DNA from: Promethearchaeota archaeon
GTDB taxonomy: Archaea; Asgardarchaeota; Lokiarchaeia; Sigyniarchaeales; SOKP01
NCBI GenBank assembly: GCA_019058245.1
Contig: JAHPZJ010000025.1
Location: 28,408-92,407, forward strand
Direction of reading: 5' to 3'
DNA: 64,000 nt
Shown here: in pieces, positions 20,898 to 31,619 of the stretch
How positions within the stretch are numbered: the first letter of the stretch is position 1
Layout: every line of letters starts with the position of its first letter
Position numbers and translations under genes: made by a program
The notes under the pieces: model-generated
The model's input: the letters and a program-made list of their open reading frames with translations, nothing else
Databases searched by the model: none
Told to the model about the DNA's origin: nothing

Positions 20898-22688
20898 TTG
20901 AAAACCGATAATTTAAACGAAAAAATTATTCTTATCCAAGAATTGGTTAATTCTGGTATTAATGTAACTCCTTCAATTATGGATTTTCTTCAAAATCTAG
21001 AGGATCCTTTAAAGAAGATTAAATTTATTATTAAAAATATTAGTTTTTTGCCCGATTTTAATAGCCATCTTACTCTGGATGTTTTACAAAAAATAACAGA
21101 TGAGGAATTGCAAAACGAATTACAAAAAGTGTTCCTCAAAAAAATTGATTCAAAAATTTTACAGGATAAAGAAGAATCGGTTGAAAGTGCTAAATTAACA
21201 GATTCGCCGAAAGTAATAAACCCTGCAAAATCAAAACCGAAAATTATTACAAATTCCACTGATATAACTCAACTTGAAAATCAATTAGAAAATCAAGAAG
21301 ATTCTTTAATCTTAAAAAAATCTCAAATGAAAACACCACTATTCCCAATAAAGACTAATTCTAAAGTAAGAACTTTTGAAGGATCAAAATCGACTCTTAA
21401 ATTTAAACCAATAGCAAAAGAGTATGATTCTAATTTTAAGATTTTAAAAGATCCTACAGGTAAACTATACACAAATGGAGATTATGAAGATTTTTATAAT
21501 CTAACCCTTGACAAGTTTAAACGACTTCGGAATTTAATGAGAAAAAAACCAGAGGTTCTTTCTGCAAATAATATAAATAATATCTTAAGGTTAACTAATA
21601 AAGTAGAAGTTTCTGTGATCGGGTTGGTTAATGAAATTCGGGAGACTAAAAATCAAAATTGTTTTCTTACAATTGAAGATTTGACGGGTTCAGTTAATGT
21701 TATAGTACGAAAGGACTCAGAGAATCAAGAAAATATACAATTGACTAATAAAATAATTAATGATCAAATGGTTTATATTGAAGGAACTTACAATCCTAGC
21801 GAAAGGGGAAGGAGTGGAATCATTTACTGCAACTATATCTCTAAAATTGATATTCCAAAAAATTATGAACCAAATAAGGCGTTAGATCCATTATCTATTG
21901 TTTTAATTTCAGATACTCACATTGGGAGCAAAGAATTTGAAGAAAAATTATGGAATCGATTTATTAATTTTCTAAATGGGAAAATAGGAAACCAACATCA
22001 GAGAGAAAGAGCAGGTAGAATTAAATATATAGTAATTAATGGTGATCTTGTTGATGGAATTGGTGTATATCCAACCCAAAAAAGTGATCTTATCATATCT
22101 GATATATATGACCAATTCAAAGAAGCAGCAAAAATTATTTCAGGAATCCCTGATCACATCAAAATATTTTATAGTTCAGGAAATCATGAACCTGTAAGAA
22201 ATGCAATTCCAAGACCATCAGTTCCAAAGAAATATTCCATTGATCTTTTAAATCAGGAAGTTATTTGTGTAGGGAATCCCTCCATGATTCAAACGCACAA
22301 CGTTAATACATTAGTTTTTCATGGTGATAGTATGCTCGATCTAAATATGCTAATTCCTGGTTTGGAAAACAATAAACCAGTAGAAACAATGAAAGAGTTA
22401 TTAGTATGTCGGCATTTGGCTCCAATCTATGGGAAAAAAACACAAATAGCCCCTCTAGATAGAGATTGGCTCGTAATAGATAAGATCCCTGATGTTTTTC
22501 ATACAGGTCATATACATATAAATGGTATGGGATCATATAGTAATATTTTGTTAGCAAATTCAGGATGTTTCCAAAGTCAGACAGATTTTATGAACTCTTT
22601 AGGTATTAAACCTACGCCGGGAATTTTATCAATAATTGATTTAGATACTCTAAAAGGAACACAATTAGACTTAAAAAGTAATATTTAA
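20898..22688 (+). CDS. polB: DNA polymerase D small subunit DP1
   Basis: OB-fold then calcineurin-like phosphoesterase: SDTHIGS, NGDLVDGIG, SSGNHEPVR, HTGHIHINGMG. Confidence 0.94.
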   Translation: MKTDNLNEKIILIQELVNSGINVTPSIMDFLQNLEDPLKKIKFIIKNISFLPDFNSHLTLDVLQKITDEELQNELQKVFLKKIDSKILQDKEESVESAKLTDSPKVINPAKSKPKIITNSTDITQLENQLENQEDSLILKKSQMKTPLFPIKTNSKVRTFEGSKSTLKFKPIAKEYDSNFKILKDPTGKLYTNGDYEDFYNLTLDKFKRLRNLMRKKPEVLSANNINNILRLTNKVEVSVIGLVNEIRETKNQNCFLTIEDLTGSVNVIVRKDSENQENIQLTNKIINDQMVYIEGTYNPSERGRSGIIYCNYISKIDIPKNYEPNKALDPLSIVLISDTHIGSKEFEEKLWNRFINFLNGKIGNQHQRERAGRIKYIVINGDLVDGIGVYPTQKSDLIISDIYDQFKEAAKIISGIPDHIKIFYSSGNHEPVRNAIPRPSVPKKYSIDLLNQEVICVGNPSMIQTHNVNTLVFHGDSMLDLNMLIPGLENNKPVETMKELLVCRHLAPIYGKKTQIAPLDRDWLVIDKIPDVFHTGHIHINGMGSYSNILLANSGCFQSQTDFMNSLGIKPTPGILSIIDLDTLKGTQLDLKSNI

Positions 22689-22709
22689 TTATTCATCTTA
22701 AATATTTAA

Positions 22710-23411
22710 ATGAACAATAAAGACATTATGAAGTTTTCAATTCCTCGTAATGATAATTCAGAAATGCTCCTGTATATTTGGAAAATAATTGATCTTCCAA
22801 GCATCTCACAAAATGATTTGTTATATAAAATTTCATTTGATTTATTCCTTTATACTCCTGATGAAGCAATTGAATTCATTGAAGCATGCATCCAAAATAA
22901 ACTGCTTGAAAAAGATAACGATAAATATCTTAAATTATCAAAAAATTTGAGCCAAAAGTTGCAAACATGGCAAATAAAAAGGAAAAATTCAATTTTACAA
23001 AAAATAAGTGCCACTAAGGAAATTATTCAATTACAGGATAATATTGATAACAAAAAAACTACGAACTTCAATGTTTTAATCAATAGATTCACCGATAAAG
23101 GAACCTTGAATAGATCTGTCTCTATATCTGATGCCGCATTTGAAGAATTAGAATATGATAGTACAAAAGGCATTATTAAATCAAAAGTCAAAGGTTCAAA
23201 GGAAGAACCATACATAATAGAAATAAATACTAATAACAAAACTCTAACGCATAACTGCCACGATTTTGAGACAAGAAGAGCCGATAACAAAAAATTTTGT
23301 AAACATATAACAAAATTGTTTTTATTATTAAAAAATAAAAATAAGAATACCGCAGAATTCTTTCTTAACAATATTGCAGAAAATATAGATAAATGGGATT
23401 TTTCTGCTTAA
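22710..23411 (+). CDS. SWIM-type zinc-finger-like protein
   Basis: THNCHDFETRRADNKKFCKHITKLFLLL. Confidence 0.55.
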   Translation: MNNKDIMKFSIPRNDNSEMLLYIWKIIDLPSISQNDLLYKISFDLFLYTPDEAIEFIEACIQNKLLEKDNDKYLKLSKNLSQKLQTWQIKRKNSILQKISATKEIIQLQDNIDNKKTTNFNVLINRFTDKGTLNRSVSISDAAFEELEYDSTKGIIKSKVKGSKEEPYIIEINTNNKTLTHNCHDFETRRADNKKFCKHITKLFLLLKNKNKNTAEFFLNNIAENIDKWDFSA

Positions 23412-24715
23412 ACTAACTTCTTGAATATATTATTTTTTAATTTAATCTTGTCTGATTGAATTAAAACTGGTTTATGATTCAAGATAATTTTAATTTTATC
23501 TATTTCCAATAGGCATTTTTCAAGAAGCTCAATTTCAATATCTAATTTAATAATCTTGGTTCTTCCATAATGTCCCATAGATTTAACCTCAGCAGAGATT
23601 ATTCCTGCTAACGTTAATTCATTGATATAATCACTTATTCTTCTTTTAGTTAGTTGCCTAATTCCAGGTAATAATCCTCTTATTTCTGAATACACATCAT
23701 ATATATCACCAGAAATGATAATGTGTTCAGGACTAAACTTTAATATTAAATAAAGGGATGTCAAAACCAATTGTGCCTGAAATGGCATACCTTTTATATA
23801 TTCAATGATGTAATCGTTTTCTAAATCTCCTTGGGCGTTCTCTACATGCTTAGCTGTTACTTGTTTATTTTGAGCTCTTTCAGCTAATTCACCTGCCTTT
23901 CTTAACAATTGAAGTGCTTTTCGAGCATCTCCATGTTCCTTAGCAGCAAGAGCAGCGCATAATGGAATGACCTCCTCCTTTAAAACACCTTCTTGAAAAG
24001 CAATTTTAGCCCTTTCAGTTAAAATATCTCTTAATTCACTAGCATCATAGGAAGGAAATACTATATGTTCTTCTCCCAAACTTGATATTATTCTTGGATC
24101 CAAAGTCTCTCGAAATTTCAATTTATTTGAAATTCCTATTATACTGGTTTTGCAGTTATCTAAATTCTCATTTAATCTAGTCAAGTCATATAAGATTTCA
24201 TTTCCCCCTTTTTTACCTACCAATATATCTATTTCATCCAAAACTAAAAAACAAATTGAATTGCCAACTTTAGAATCTAATAATCCTAGCAATTTTTTAA
24301 ATATAATATCTTTAGGCAAACCTGTAGGTGGAATCTTCTCGCTTCTCGATATTGTATTATAGATATGAGCTAAAATACGATATGGAGTTGACACTACATT
24401 ACAGTTAATATAAATCCACCATGGTTTAATTCTTGAACTTTGTTGAGCTAATTTTTGACTCACATATCTTATAGTTGCTGTTTTCCCCGTACCTGTCATT
24501 CCATAACATAGAAAACTTGGTGGAGTATCGCCTAATAAAGCACATGCTGTTTTTTCGGCAATATTCTTTATCTGAGAATCACGATGAGGTAGATCTTCGG
24601 GAATATATGAAGATTCTAAAGCATCTCTATTATTAAAAATTCTTGGTCCTTTGAGATAGTTTTTGTAAAATTTCTCGATATTAAATTGATAATTATTATT
24701 TTGATTCTTCAACAA
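23408..24715 (-). CDS. cdc6: Orc1/Cdc6 replication initiator
   Basis: FLCYGMTGTGKTATIRYV, FLVLDEIDILVG, IIGISNKLKFRETLDPRIISSLGEE, C-terminal wHTH. Confidence 0.93.
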   Translation of the reverse strand: MLKNQNNNYQFNIEKFYKNYLKGPRIFNNRDALESSYIPEDLPHRDSQIKNIAEKTACALLGDTPPSFLCYGMTGTGKTATIRYVSQKLAQQSSRIKPWWIYINCNVVSTPYRILAHIYNTISRSEKIPPTGLPKDIIFKKLLGLLDSKVGNSICFLVLDEIDILVGKKGGNEILYDLTRLNENLDNCKTSIIGISNKLKFRETLDPRIISSLGEEHIVFPSYDASELRDILTERAKIAFQEGVLKEEVIPLCAALAAKEHGDARKALQLLRKAGELAERAQNKQVTAKHVENAQGDLENDYIIEYIKGMPFQAQLVLTSLYLILKFSPEHIIISGDIYDVYSEIRGLLPGIRQLTKRRISDYINELTLAGIISAEVKSMGHYGRTKIIKLDIEIELLEKCLLEIDKIKIILNHKPVLIQSDKIKLKNNIFKKLV

Positions 24716-25037
24716 TTATAGCACCATTATTTTATTAGTAGATATATTTACTCTCGAAATTTTCGAATATATACTGTATCTCAATTGCATATTTAAAATT
24801 AATTATTAATCTAAAAAATGTTAAAGCTTTAATACATAAATTAGACGAACCTTTTCAATAATTTATATTATTATTGTCGGTATTTTAAAAGAATGTTATT
24901 TATCAAGCAATATTTATTAAATCCCTATTAATATATTGATTTTTCAATTAAAAAAAGTTTAATTTAATTAACTACTTGTTTAATTATTATTTTTTCTTAA
25001 TCTATAGGAAATTATACCGTTACCAACTGAAAACAAA

Positions 25038-25790
25038 TTGACAATTATAGAAAAAAATAATAAAAGAATAGCTTTTATTTTAGCAATAACATTCGCATGT
25101 CTGATTTTGACTAGCTTTTTGGTAATAACTTTTATATTCAATTGGGCAGATTGGATTGCTCTATTAATATTTAGTCTCTTATTGATTGTTCCCGCATATA
25201 TTTCAAATGCTTCAATGGTTATTACAGGCGGAGGTAAACCAATTGATGGGGGTAAAAATTTTCGAGATGGTAGGAGAATTTTAGGGGATCATAAAACTTG
25301 GAATGGATTAAAAGGACCACTGTATATCGGAATTCCAATATCTCTTTTCATTTTCATTCTTTTTATCATATTTTGGGTACCAATAAATGATTTAATAAGT
25401 GATGGTATTGCTCGAGATCAATATTCGATTTATAATAACATCGAGATTTTTCAATACTATTTTATCGGTGGACAATTTCCAATAAACTTTCTTGTTTTAA
25501 TTATAAGAATCGTACTAGCATCATATGGAGCTGTAATAGGAGATTTGATTGGTTCATTTCTAAAGAGGAGATTTGATATAAAAAGTGGAGCCCCTTTTTG
25601 GGTTATAGATCAATTAGATTTCGCAATAGTAGCTTTATTATTTGTTTCAATCCCAGGATTTATCCTTCCGAATACCTTTTTACTTCCTGATATTTTTATC
25701 GTTACTTTTTTGATTATTTTAACCCCAGCGGTTAGTGTTATAGCAAATACAGTCGCATACGTCATCGGATTAAAAGATGTACCTTGGTAA
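25038..25790 (+). CDS. carS: CDP-archaeol synthase (CarS family)
   Basis: Multi-TM; GGGKPIDGGKNFRDGRRILGDHKTWNGLKG, GDLIGSFLKRRFDIKSGAPFWVIDQLDF. Confidence 0.85.
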   Translation: MTIIEKNNKRIAFILAITFACLILTSFLVITFIFNWADWIALLIFSLLLIVPAYISNASMVITGGGKPIDGGKNFRDGRRILGDHKTWNGLKGPLYIGIPISLFIFILFIIFWVPINDLISDGIARDQYSIYNNIEIFQYYFIGGQFPINFLVLIIRIVLASYGAVIGDLIGSFLKRRFDIKSGAPFWVIDQLDFAIVALLFVSIPGFILPNTFLLPDIFIVTFLIILTPAVSVIANTVAYVIGLKDVPW

Positions 25791-25807
25791 AGATGTAGAA
25801 ATTGAAC

Positions 25808-26308
25808 CTATTGCTTGAACTTACATTTTATTTGCAAAGGGGTACTATTATTTTCAAATACGACATATTTTTCAAAAATATAATTTACGGCTCTAATATA
25901 ATCCCCATTACGACCGATAGCAATTCCTCTTTCATTATAAAATTGAAAATAAATAGATATTTCCCTTGAATCCGTTATATCATTAACCTCAATTTTTATA
26001 TCTTTAATATTTAAATCAGGAAAAAAACTAAAAAGAAGATTAATAAGAGTATTCTCTATTCTTATAATAATTATCTTTCTTCCAGCAATTTGCCTTCTCA
26101 TTGAATTTAAATGCATTTGAGAGCTAAAGTAATCGTTTTTTTTAACAAAAAAGAAGATATACTGATTAATTACCAAAATAAATTCTGGATAGATTCCTTC
26201 TGTTTTTTGTGCGAAATATTCACGTAATTTCAATTCGAAATTTGAATATTTTTTTATAAATGATAACATTTGATATAAAATCAAATCTTCCGCTATCGTG
26301 TAGAACAT
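25808..26308 (-). CDS. KH-domain-like (NusA-type) protein
   Basis: C-terminal ERGIAIGRNGDYIRAVNYIFEKY. Confidence 0.5.
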   Translation of the reverse strand: MFYTIAEDLILYQMLSFIKKYSNFELKLREYFAQKTEGIYPEFILVINQYIFFFVKKNDYFSSQMHLNSMRRQIAGRKIIIIRIENTLINLLFSFFPDLNIKDIKIEVNDITDSREISIYFQFYNERGIAIGRNGDYIRAVNYIFEKYVVFENNSTPLQIKCKFKQ

Positions 26309-26424
26309 ACTTTGATTTTTTCTATTATCAATTTAAAGTACTAAGAATTTTATATACTTACATAATTGATATAAAATATATTTTATAATATACAAAAAAA
26401 AATCCTCATTAGGAGTATCTAAAT

Positions 26425-26862
26425 ATGAAAAAATTTGGGTATAGATTCCTTGATCACACTGCTGATGTTTCAGTCGAAAGTTGGGGTACAAGTTTAGAAG
26501 AAGCTTTTGAACAAACTGCATATAGCTTAATGGAAACAATAACTCCAAATTTAAAATTAATATCTCCTGTTAATCACAAAACCATTAAAATTGAAGCAGA
26601 GGATAAAGAAGCTCTACTTTTTGATTTTCTATCAGAATTTCTCTATATATTTGATGTAGAACAGTTAGTTTTTAATGATATAAAAGTCCACAAAATAGAA
26701 AAAGGTCAAAAAAAATTTCAATTAGTCGCAAAAATTAAAGGAGAAATGTTTGATAAAAAAAAACATGAAATAGGTTGTGAGGTAAAGGCTATCACTTATT
26801 CTTTTATGAATATAGAAGAAAAAAAGGATCAAGTTAAAATTAATATTGTTTTTGATATCTAA
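26425..26862 (+). CDS. Archease
   Basis: YRFLDHTADVSVESWGTSLEEAFEQTAYSLMETI. Confidence 0.93.
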   Translation: MKKFGYRFLDHTADVSVESWGTSLEEAFEQTAYSLMETITPNLKLISPVNHKTIKIEAEDKEALLFDFLSEFLYIFDVEQLVFNDIKVHKIEKGQKKFQLVAKIKGEMFDKKKHEIGCEVKAITYSFMNIEEKKDQVKINIVFDI

Positions 26863-26929
26863 TATAATAAATGAATAAGATACGCTATTTCAATAATTTA
26901 AATAAAATAAAAAGGTTATAAAAGTTAAT

Positions 26930-28402
26930 TTAACCTTTCACTACACCAATAGGAACAAATCTCACTACTTTTTCAACAATTCCAAGATCATGGCTAACTT
27001 GAACAACTTGATCTATATCCTTATAAGCACCAGGAGCCTCTTCAGCAATAACTTTCATCGCAGCAGCTCGAATTATGATACCTTTTTTGCTTAAATCCTC
27101 TTTAACACGTTCTCCCCAGTACTTCTTTGTTGCTTTTGATCTTGACATTACCCTTCCTGAACCATGAGCTGTCGAACCAAAAGAAAGATCCATGGCCTTT
27201 GGTTTACCAACACATAAATAAGAAGCAGAACCCATAGTTCCTGGAATTAAAGCTGGCTGTCCTATTGATTTATAATCATTTGGCAAAGCTGGATGTTCAG
27301 GAGGAAAAGCTCTTGTTGCACCTTTTCTATGAACATTCAATTTCATTTTCTTACCATTTACTTCATGCTCCTCTATTTTTAATATATTATGGCAAACTCC
27401 ATAAATTAAATGCATATCTAAATCATCAAAATCCTTTTTAAATGTATTTTGAAAGGATTCTCTTAACCAGTGAGTAATAAGTTGACGATTTGTGAACCCA
27501 AAATTTGCAGCACAACCCATTTGTTTCAAATAATTCTGGGCTTCTGGTGTGTCAGCCGGTACACAAGCTAACTCTCTATCTGGTACCTTAATATCATATT
27601 TCTTCATCGCTTGTTCGATATTGCGTAATGAATCAGTACACACTTGATGTCCAAGAGCTCTACTCCCTGTATGTACCATAACTGTAATTTGATCCTTTCT
27701 ATTTATACCTAAAGCTTTTGCAATAGTCTCATTGTAAATTTTATCAACTTTCTGAATTTCCAAAAAATGATTCCCACTCCCTAACGATCCTAGTTGTTTA
27801 ATAGCTCGCTGTTTTGCTTTTTGGGAAACTAAACTCGCATCAGCATCTTTTAAACATCCATTCTCCTCTAAATGTGTAAGATCCTCTTCAATAGCATAGT
27901 CATTTTCTATTGCCCAATTCACACCATTGTTTAGAACATCATCTAAATCTGAAAAACTTATATTTAGCTTACCTTTTGAACCTAATCCTGAAGGGATATT
28001 GTTAAAAATACTATCCAAGAGAGTTGGCAGCACACCCTTAACATCGCTAAGGGTTAAATTCGATCGAAGCAGACGAACCCCACAATTTATATCATATCCT
28101 ACTCCACCTGGAGAAATCATCCCACTCTCTGCATCTGTCCCTGCAACACCTCCAATACAAAATCCATATCCCTGGTGAGCATCCGAAAGAGCAATCGCAT
28201 GCTTCTCTATCCCTGGTAAACACGCTACATTGCAAATTTGATCTATTGTACGATCTAATCGAATCTTTTCTAATATATATTCATTCGCATAAATCTTCAC
28301 CGGAACCCTCATCTCAAATTTCTCAATTATCCCTTTAGTCCTTGCCATCAACGTCTTTGGAGGAATCTCGTAGATATTGTCTGCTATTTTATTTACATTC
28401 AT
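26930..28402 (-). CDS. rtcB: tRNA-splicing ligase RtcB
   Basis: SDAHQGYGFCIGGVAG, GGVGYDINCGVRLLR, LGSGNHFLEIQ, GSASYLCVG, SFGSTAHGSGRVMSRSKA. Confidence 0.97.
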   Translation of the reverse strand: MNVNKIADNIYEIPPKTLMARTKGIIEKFEMRVPVKIYANEYILEKIRLDRTIDQICNVACLPGIEKHAIALSDAHQGYGFCIGGVAGTDAESGMISPGGVGYDINCGVRLLRSNLTLSDVKGVLPTLLDSIFNNIPSGLGSKGKLNISFSDLDDVLNNGVNWAIENDYAIEEDLTHLEENGCLKDADASLVSQKAKQRAIKQLGSLGSGNHFLEIQKVDKIYNETIAKALGINRKDQITVMVHTGSRALGHQVCTDSLRNIEQAMKKYDIKVPDRELACVPADTPEAQNYLKQMGCAANFGFTNRQLITHWLRESFQNTFKKDFDDLDMHLIYGVCHNILKIEEHEVNGKKMKLNVHRKGATRAFPPEHPALPNDYKSIGQPALIPGTMGSASYLCVGKPKAMDLSFGSTAHGSGRVMSRSKATKKYWGERVKEDLSKKGIIIRAAAMKVIAEEAPGAYKDIDQVVQVSHDLGIVEKVVRFVPIGVVKG

Positions 28403-28511
28403 CTTAAATTTATTAAGAAAACAGTTTTCAAAAAGATTTTCATTTAATCCTATAGGATTTAAAGAATTATGATAATAAATAAAAAAAGCAAAAAATAATG
28501 AATATAAACCT

Positions 28512-29243
28512 TTATTTAATTTCTATATAAGAAACTAAGCCTAAATTGTCTAAAGCGCCAATTATTCGCTGAATCTCTGTCTCTGGCTGTCCTGATTCCT
28601 CCGCAATCTCCGATATTGTGTGAAAACCATCTGCTAAATGCGCGATCTTGAACTCTTTCTTATCCAAAATACCTTGCGTTATCACCTGAGTTGGCAATCT
28701 TTTTAACGTCCATTCTGGCTTCTGATCTCTTACCACACGTAAATCATCCTCAGACAGTATCAAGCCCTTCTTTGATATCTGTTTCTGGGTTTTTTGAAAA
28801 TCCTTCTTGAATATCTTTAAAATTGGTAACTTCAGCTGGATCTCGGCTAGTTTACCAACCTCTAAAATCTCATCAATCACCTTATCAAAATCGCGAAAAA
28901 TACGAACATCTCCAGACCACGCTTCGAGCTTATCTCCAAACTCCTCGACAAATTGATCTATAATATCTGTCAGGGCTTTATGCGTAATTTTAGCATCGTC
29001 ATTTTTATCAGCAGCGGCGGTTATTAGCACTCCCTCCTTAAAGACTAAAAGTAAATAAAATACTTGCATATCTATTACTTTAAGTTCTCCACTTCCTTTT
29101 GAGAACTCTACAGAAAAATCTTTAAGTGCTGTTAAAAAACCGCTTACTAAATCCTGATTAAACTCGATACTCCCATATTTACGATGGATTAAGCAGATTC
29201 CCGTATTCTGATGGATTAAGTAGACATTATGGAGCAGATTCAT
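28512..29243 (-). CDS. Longin-like N-terminal domain plus C-terminal wHTH-like protein
   Basis: MNLLHNVYLIHQNTGICLIHRKYGS...DLVSGFLTALKDFS pattern; family assignment by pattern only. Confidence 0.5.
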   Translation of the reverse strand: MNLLHNVYLIHQNTGICLIHRKYGSIEFNQDLVSGFLTALKDFSVEFSKGSGELKVIDMQVFYLLLVFKEGVLITAAADKNDDAKITHKALTDIIDQFVEEFGDKLEAWSGDVRIFRDFDKVIDEILEVGKLAEIQLKLPILKIFKKDFQKTQKQISKKGLILSEDDLRVVRDQKPEWTLKRLPTQVITQGILDKKEFKIAHLADGFHTISEIAEESGQPETEIQRIIGALDNLGLVSYIEIK

Positions 29244-29449
29244 TTACCTCCTTGACTTAATTGGGAAATTGGATAAATATATTCACACATTTAAACACAC
29301 GATTTACATTTTATGTATTTTAAAAATTTTATTTTAGTTATATTAAAAATATATATTCTTTATAATTTATAGTAATACTCCGTATATTTATAATTACTTC
29401 ATCTAAAGTTGTTGGAATATGGTCGTTTAACCCGCTTTTTTTTTCACTA

Positions 29450-29468
29450 TTCACCATATTATGGTGAA
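29450..29468. repeat. Perfect 8-bp hairpin
   Basis: TTCACCAT-ATT-ATGGTGAA in an intergenic region. Confidence 0.7.
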
Positions 29469-29700
29469 GAATAATAATGTTGATTGTAGTATTTTTTCAC
29501 AGTTTCACTTAGTATGGCAGGGTTTTCCTTTATTTTTTGATAATTTAATATTATTAGTAAATTGACTCTAAAATATAAAAGGGATTGGAATGATTTTGAA
29601 GTTTTTTTTGTATATTAGTATTATAATTAAATTAAATCAAATAATTGAATAGTTGAAAAGTAATTTTGTAATTATTATAAAAAAGAAAAAAAAAATAATA

Positions 29701-30450
29701 TTATCTAATTTCTGAACCACATAAAGCACAGAACTTTGCTAGTTCAGATACTTTGGCTCCACAATTTGGGCAAAAATTAATTTTTCTTTCAGGGTTTATT
29801 ATTTGTTGAGGATCATGTAAATTTGCTTGCAGTTCTGAAAGTTCTGGAGTGTCAATAGTCGATAATTTGTTTAATATCGCTAGATTAAAATATCCTTTAA
29901 TTTGATAGATAAATCCGATGATTGCTGGTACAATTAAAAACCATAATGAACTTAAGAGTGTACCTTTTTTTAGTTTATCGCACCCCATAATTGCTTCTTC
30001 AGATATATTAGCTGGAAACATCTTAAAGTTATTCTCAAAAAATAATTTCAGATTTTTCCATGCTTTCATTTCAGCTGCCACGCCTACATATATGAACACT
30101 ATACCCGAAATCATAAGAATTATAGGTACAGAGAGCGAGATATAGATAGGTAATGAGGAAGAGATAAAGAAAAGTAAAGCTATGTTAACGCCTCCGATAA
30201 TCAAGACAACCATACCACATATTCTTGATATAAAACCCTTGATATATTTTGAGCGAAAATTATGTAACAACGGGTTATTTAAGGCATAATTTGCTCTTTT
30301 AAGACTTTTTATTGCAACAAAAATAAGAATCATTGCAACAAAACCAGCCATTCCTGTGATAATGCTTACAATGGTTAAAATTGCCACAACTTGAATATAT
30401 TTTCCAAAATCATGGAATTCTTTATTAATACCTATGTTTATATTTGACAT
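29701..30450 (-). CDS. Membrane protein with C-terminal zinc ribbon
   Basis: Multiple TM segments; CPNCGAKVSELAKFCALCG. Confidence 0.7.
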   Translation of the reverse strand: MSNINIGINKEFHDFGKYIQVVAILTIVSIITGMAGFVAMILIFVAIKSLKRANYALNNPLLHNFRSKYIKGFISRICGMVVLIIGGVNIALLFFISSSLPIYISLSVPIILMISGIVFIYVGVAAEMKAWKNLKLFFENNFKMFPANISEEAIMGCDKLKKGTLLSSLWFLIVPAIIGFIYQIKGYFNLAILNKLSTIDTPELSELQANLHDPQQIINPERKINFCPNCGAKVSELAKFCALCGSEIR

Positions 30451-30617
30451 TTTTTTTTCTAATTTGATATTTTGGTAATTGATATAGTCTTCTCAAAAAT
30501 AATTGATTAAAGAACGGGAGTCCATTAATTGTGAATTGAAATAGAATCCCAATACAAGCTTTAAGAAGGGTATAGAATGTACTAAATGAGGTTTTTTCTT
30601 TTCTCCTCTATTGATAA

Positions 30618-31619
30618 TTAGTCTTTATGCATATTTTTGATTTCTTCTAAAGGGAGTATCTGGCGAGGTTCATGTACAACAAGACCTTGAGCATATTTTC
30701 TTAAGATTGAAATTATACTTAAAAACTCCGATTTTTTTATTATAGTATTTATGGCGTACCATCCTTCAGAATCTGCCCCAGCTAATTTAGAAATTGTAGG
30801 ACGCTTTAATGCGGGAAGCGTTTTTAATATTTTATCTAAGTTCTCTTCTCTGACATTTAAAAATACATGAAGAGATTTTGAAGCTTTTATAACACCTTTT
30901 AATAAAACCAAAATATCTTTAATTTTCTCTCTTTTCCATTCATCTTTCAAGGCATTTTTGTTTGCTATTAGAACAGCAGTAGAGGTATCAATAACATCAA
31001 TAATTTTTAGATTATTAGCTTTAATAGTTGATCCTGTAGCGGTGTTATCAATTATAACATCTACTTCTTCTGGAGGTTTGGCTTCAGTTGCTCCAAATGA
31101 TAAAAATATCTTAATTTTATCATTTTTTCCCCATTTTCTCCAAGGAGTAATTATAAGAGGATTAACATCACCATAAAGTTTCTTATATGTTTTATTATTC
31201 TTAATGTAATCTAAAGAAAGAGTTAGATATTCAGTTGAAATTCTTAGAACCTTCTTATCGTCATAGAATTTTTGGAGTACGTCATCTAAAGAATTGATGT
31301 GTTCCCAATCATTAGGAATACAAAACACAATTGAAACACCACCTATTTCTAAATCTAGTAATACTTCCACATCGGCGTTAGTTTCTTTAACCCAATCTTT
31401 ACCTGATATTCCTAAATCAAATTCATTTTCACCAATTAAATAATTAGGAATTTCTTGAGGACGTAATAATTTAATATAAATTTCTGAATCTTTTACAGAT
31501 GGTCTATAATCTCTTTTTGAAGAAAATGTTAGCTTTAATCCAGCTCTTTCAAAAAAGGAGGCAACCTCATCATGAAGGCTTCCTTTAGGAAGTGTGATTT
31601 TTAATTTTTTATTATTCAT
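30618..31619 (-). CDS. hisG: ATP phosphoribosyltransferase, long form
   Basis: LKITLPKGSLHDEVASFFERAGL, DLGISGKDWV, C-terminal regulatory-like domain. Confidence 0.85.
   Translation of the reverse strand: MNNKKLKITLPKGSLHDEVASFFERAGLKLTFSSKRDYRPSVKDSEIYIKLLRPQEIPNYLIGENEFDLGISGKDWVKETNADVEVLLDLEIGGVSIVFCIPNDWEHINSLDDVLQKFYDDKKVLRISTEYLTLSLDYIKNNKTYKKLYGDVNPLIITPWRKWGKNDKIKIFLSFGATEAKPPEEVDVIIDNTATGSTIKANNLKIIDVIDTSTAVLIANKNALKDEWKREKIKDILVLLKGVIKASKSLHVFLNVREENLDKILKTLPALKRPTISKLAGADSEGWYAINTIIKKSEFLSIISILRKYAQGLVVHEPRQILPLEEIKNMHKD

Noticed and set aside
20660-25037. Explicit origin recognition boxes near PolD/Orc1
   Set aside because: No convincing repeated G-rich ORB motif was found; only gene context supports an origin.
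26333-26548. 71-aa minus-strand ORF
   Set aside because: Overlaps the archease start antisense; low-complexity, no domain.
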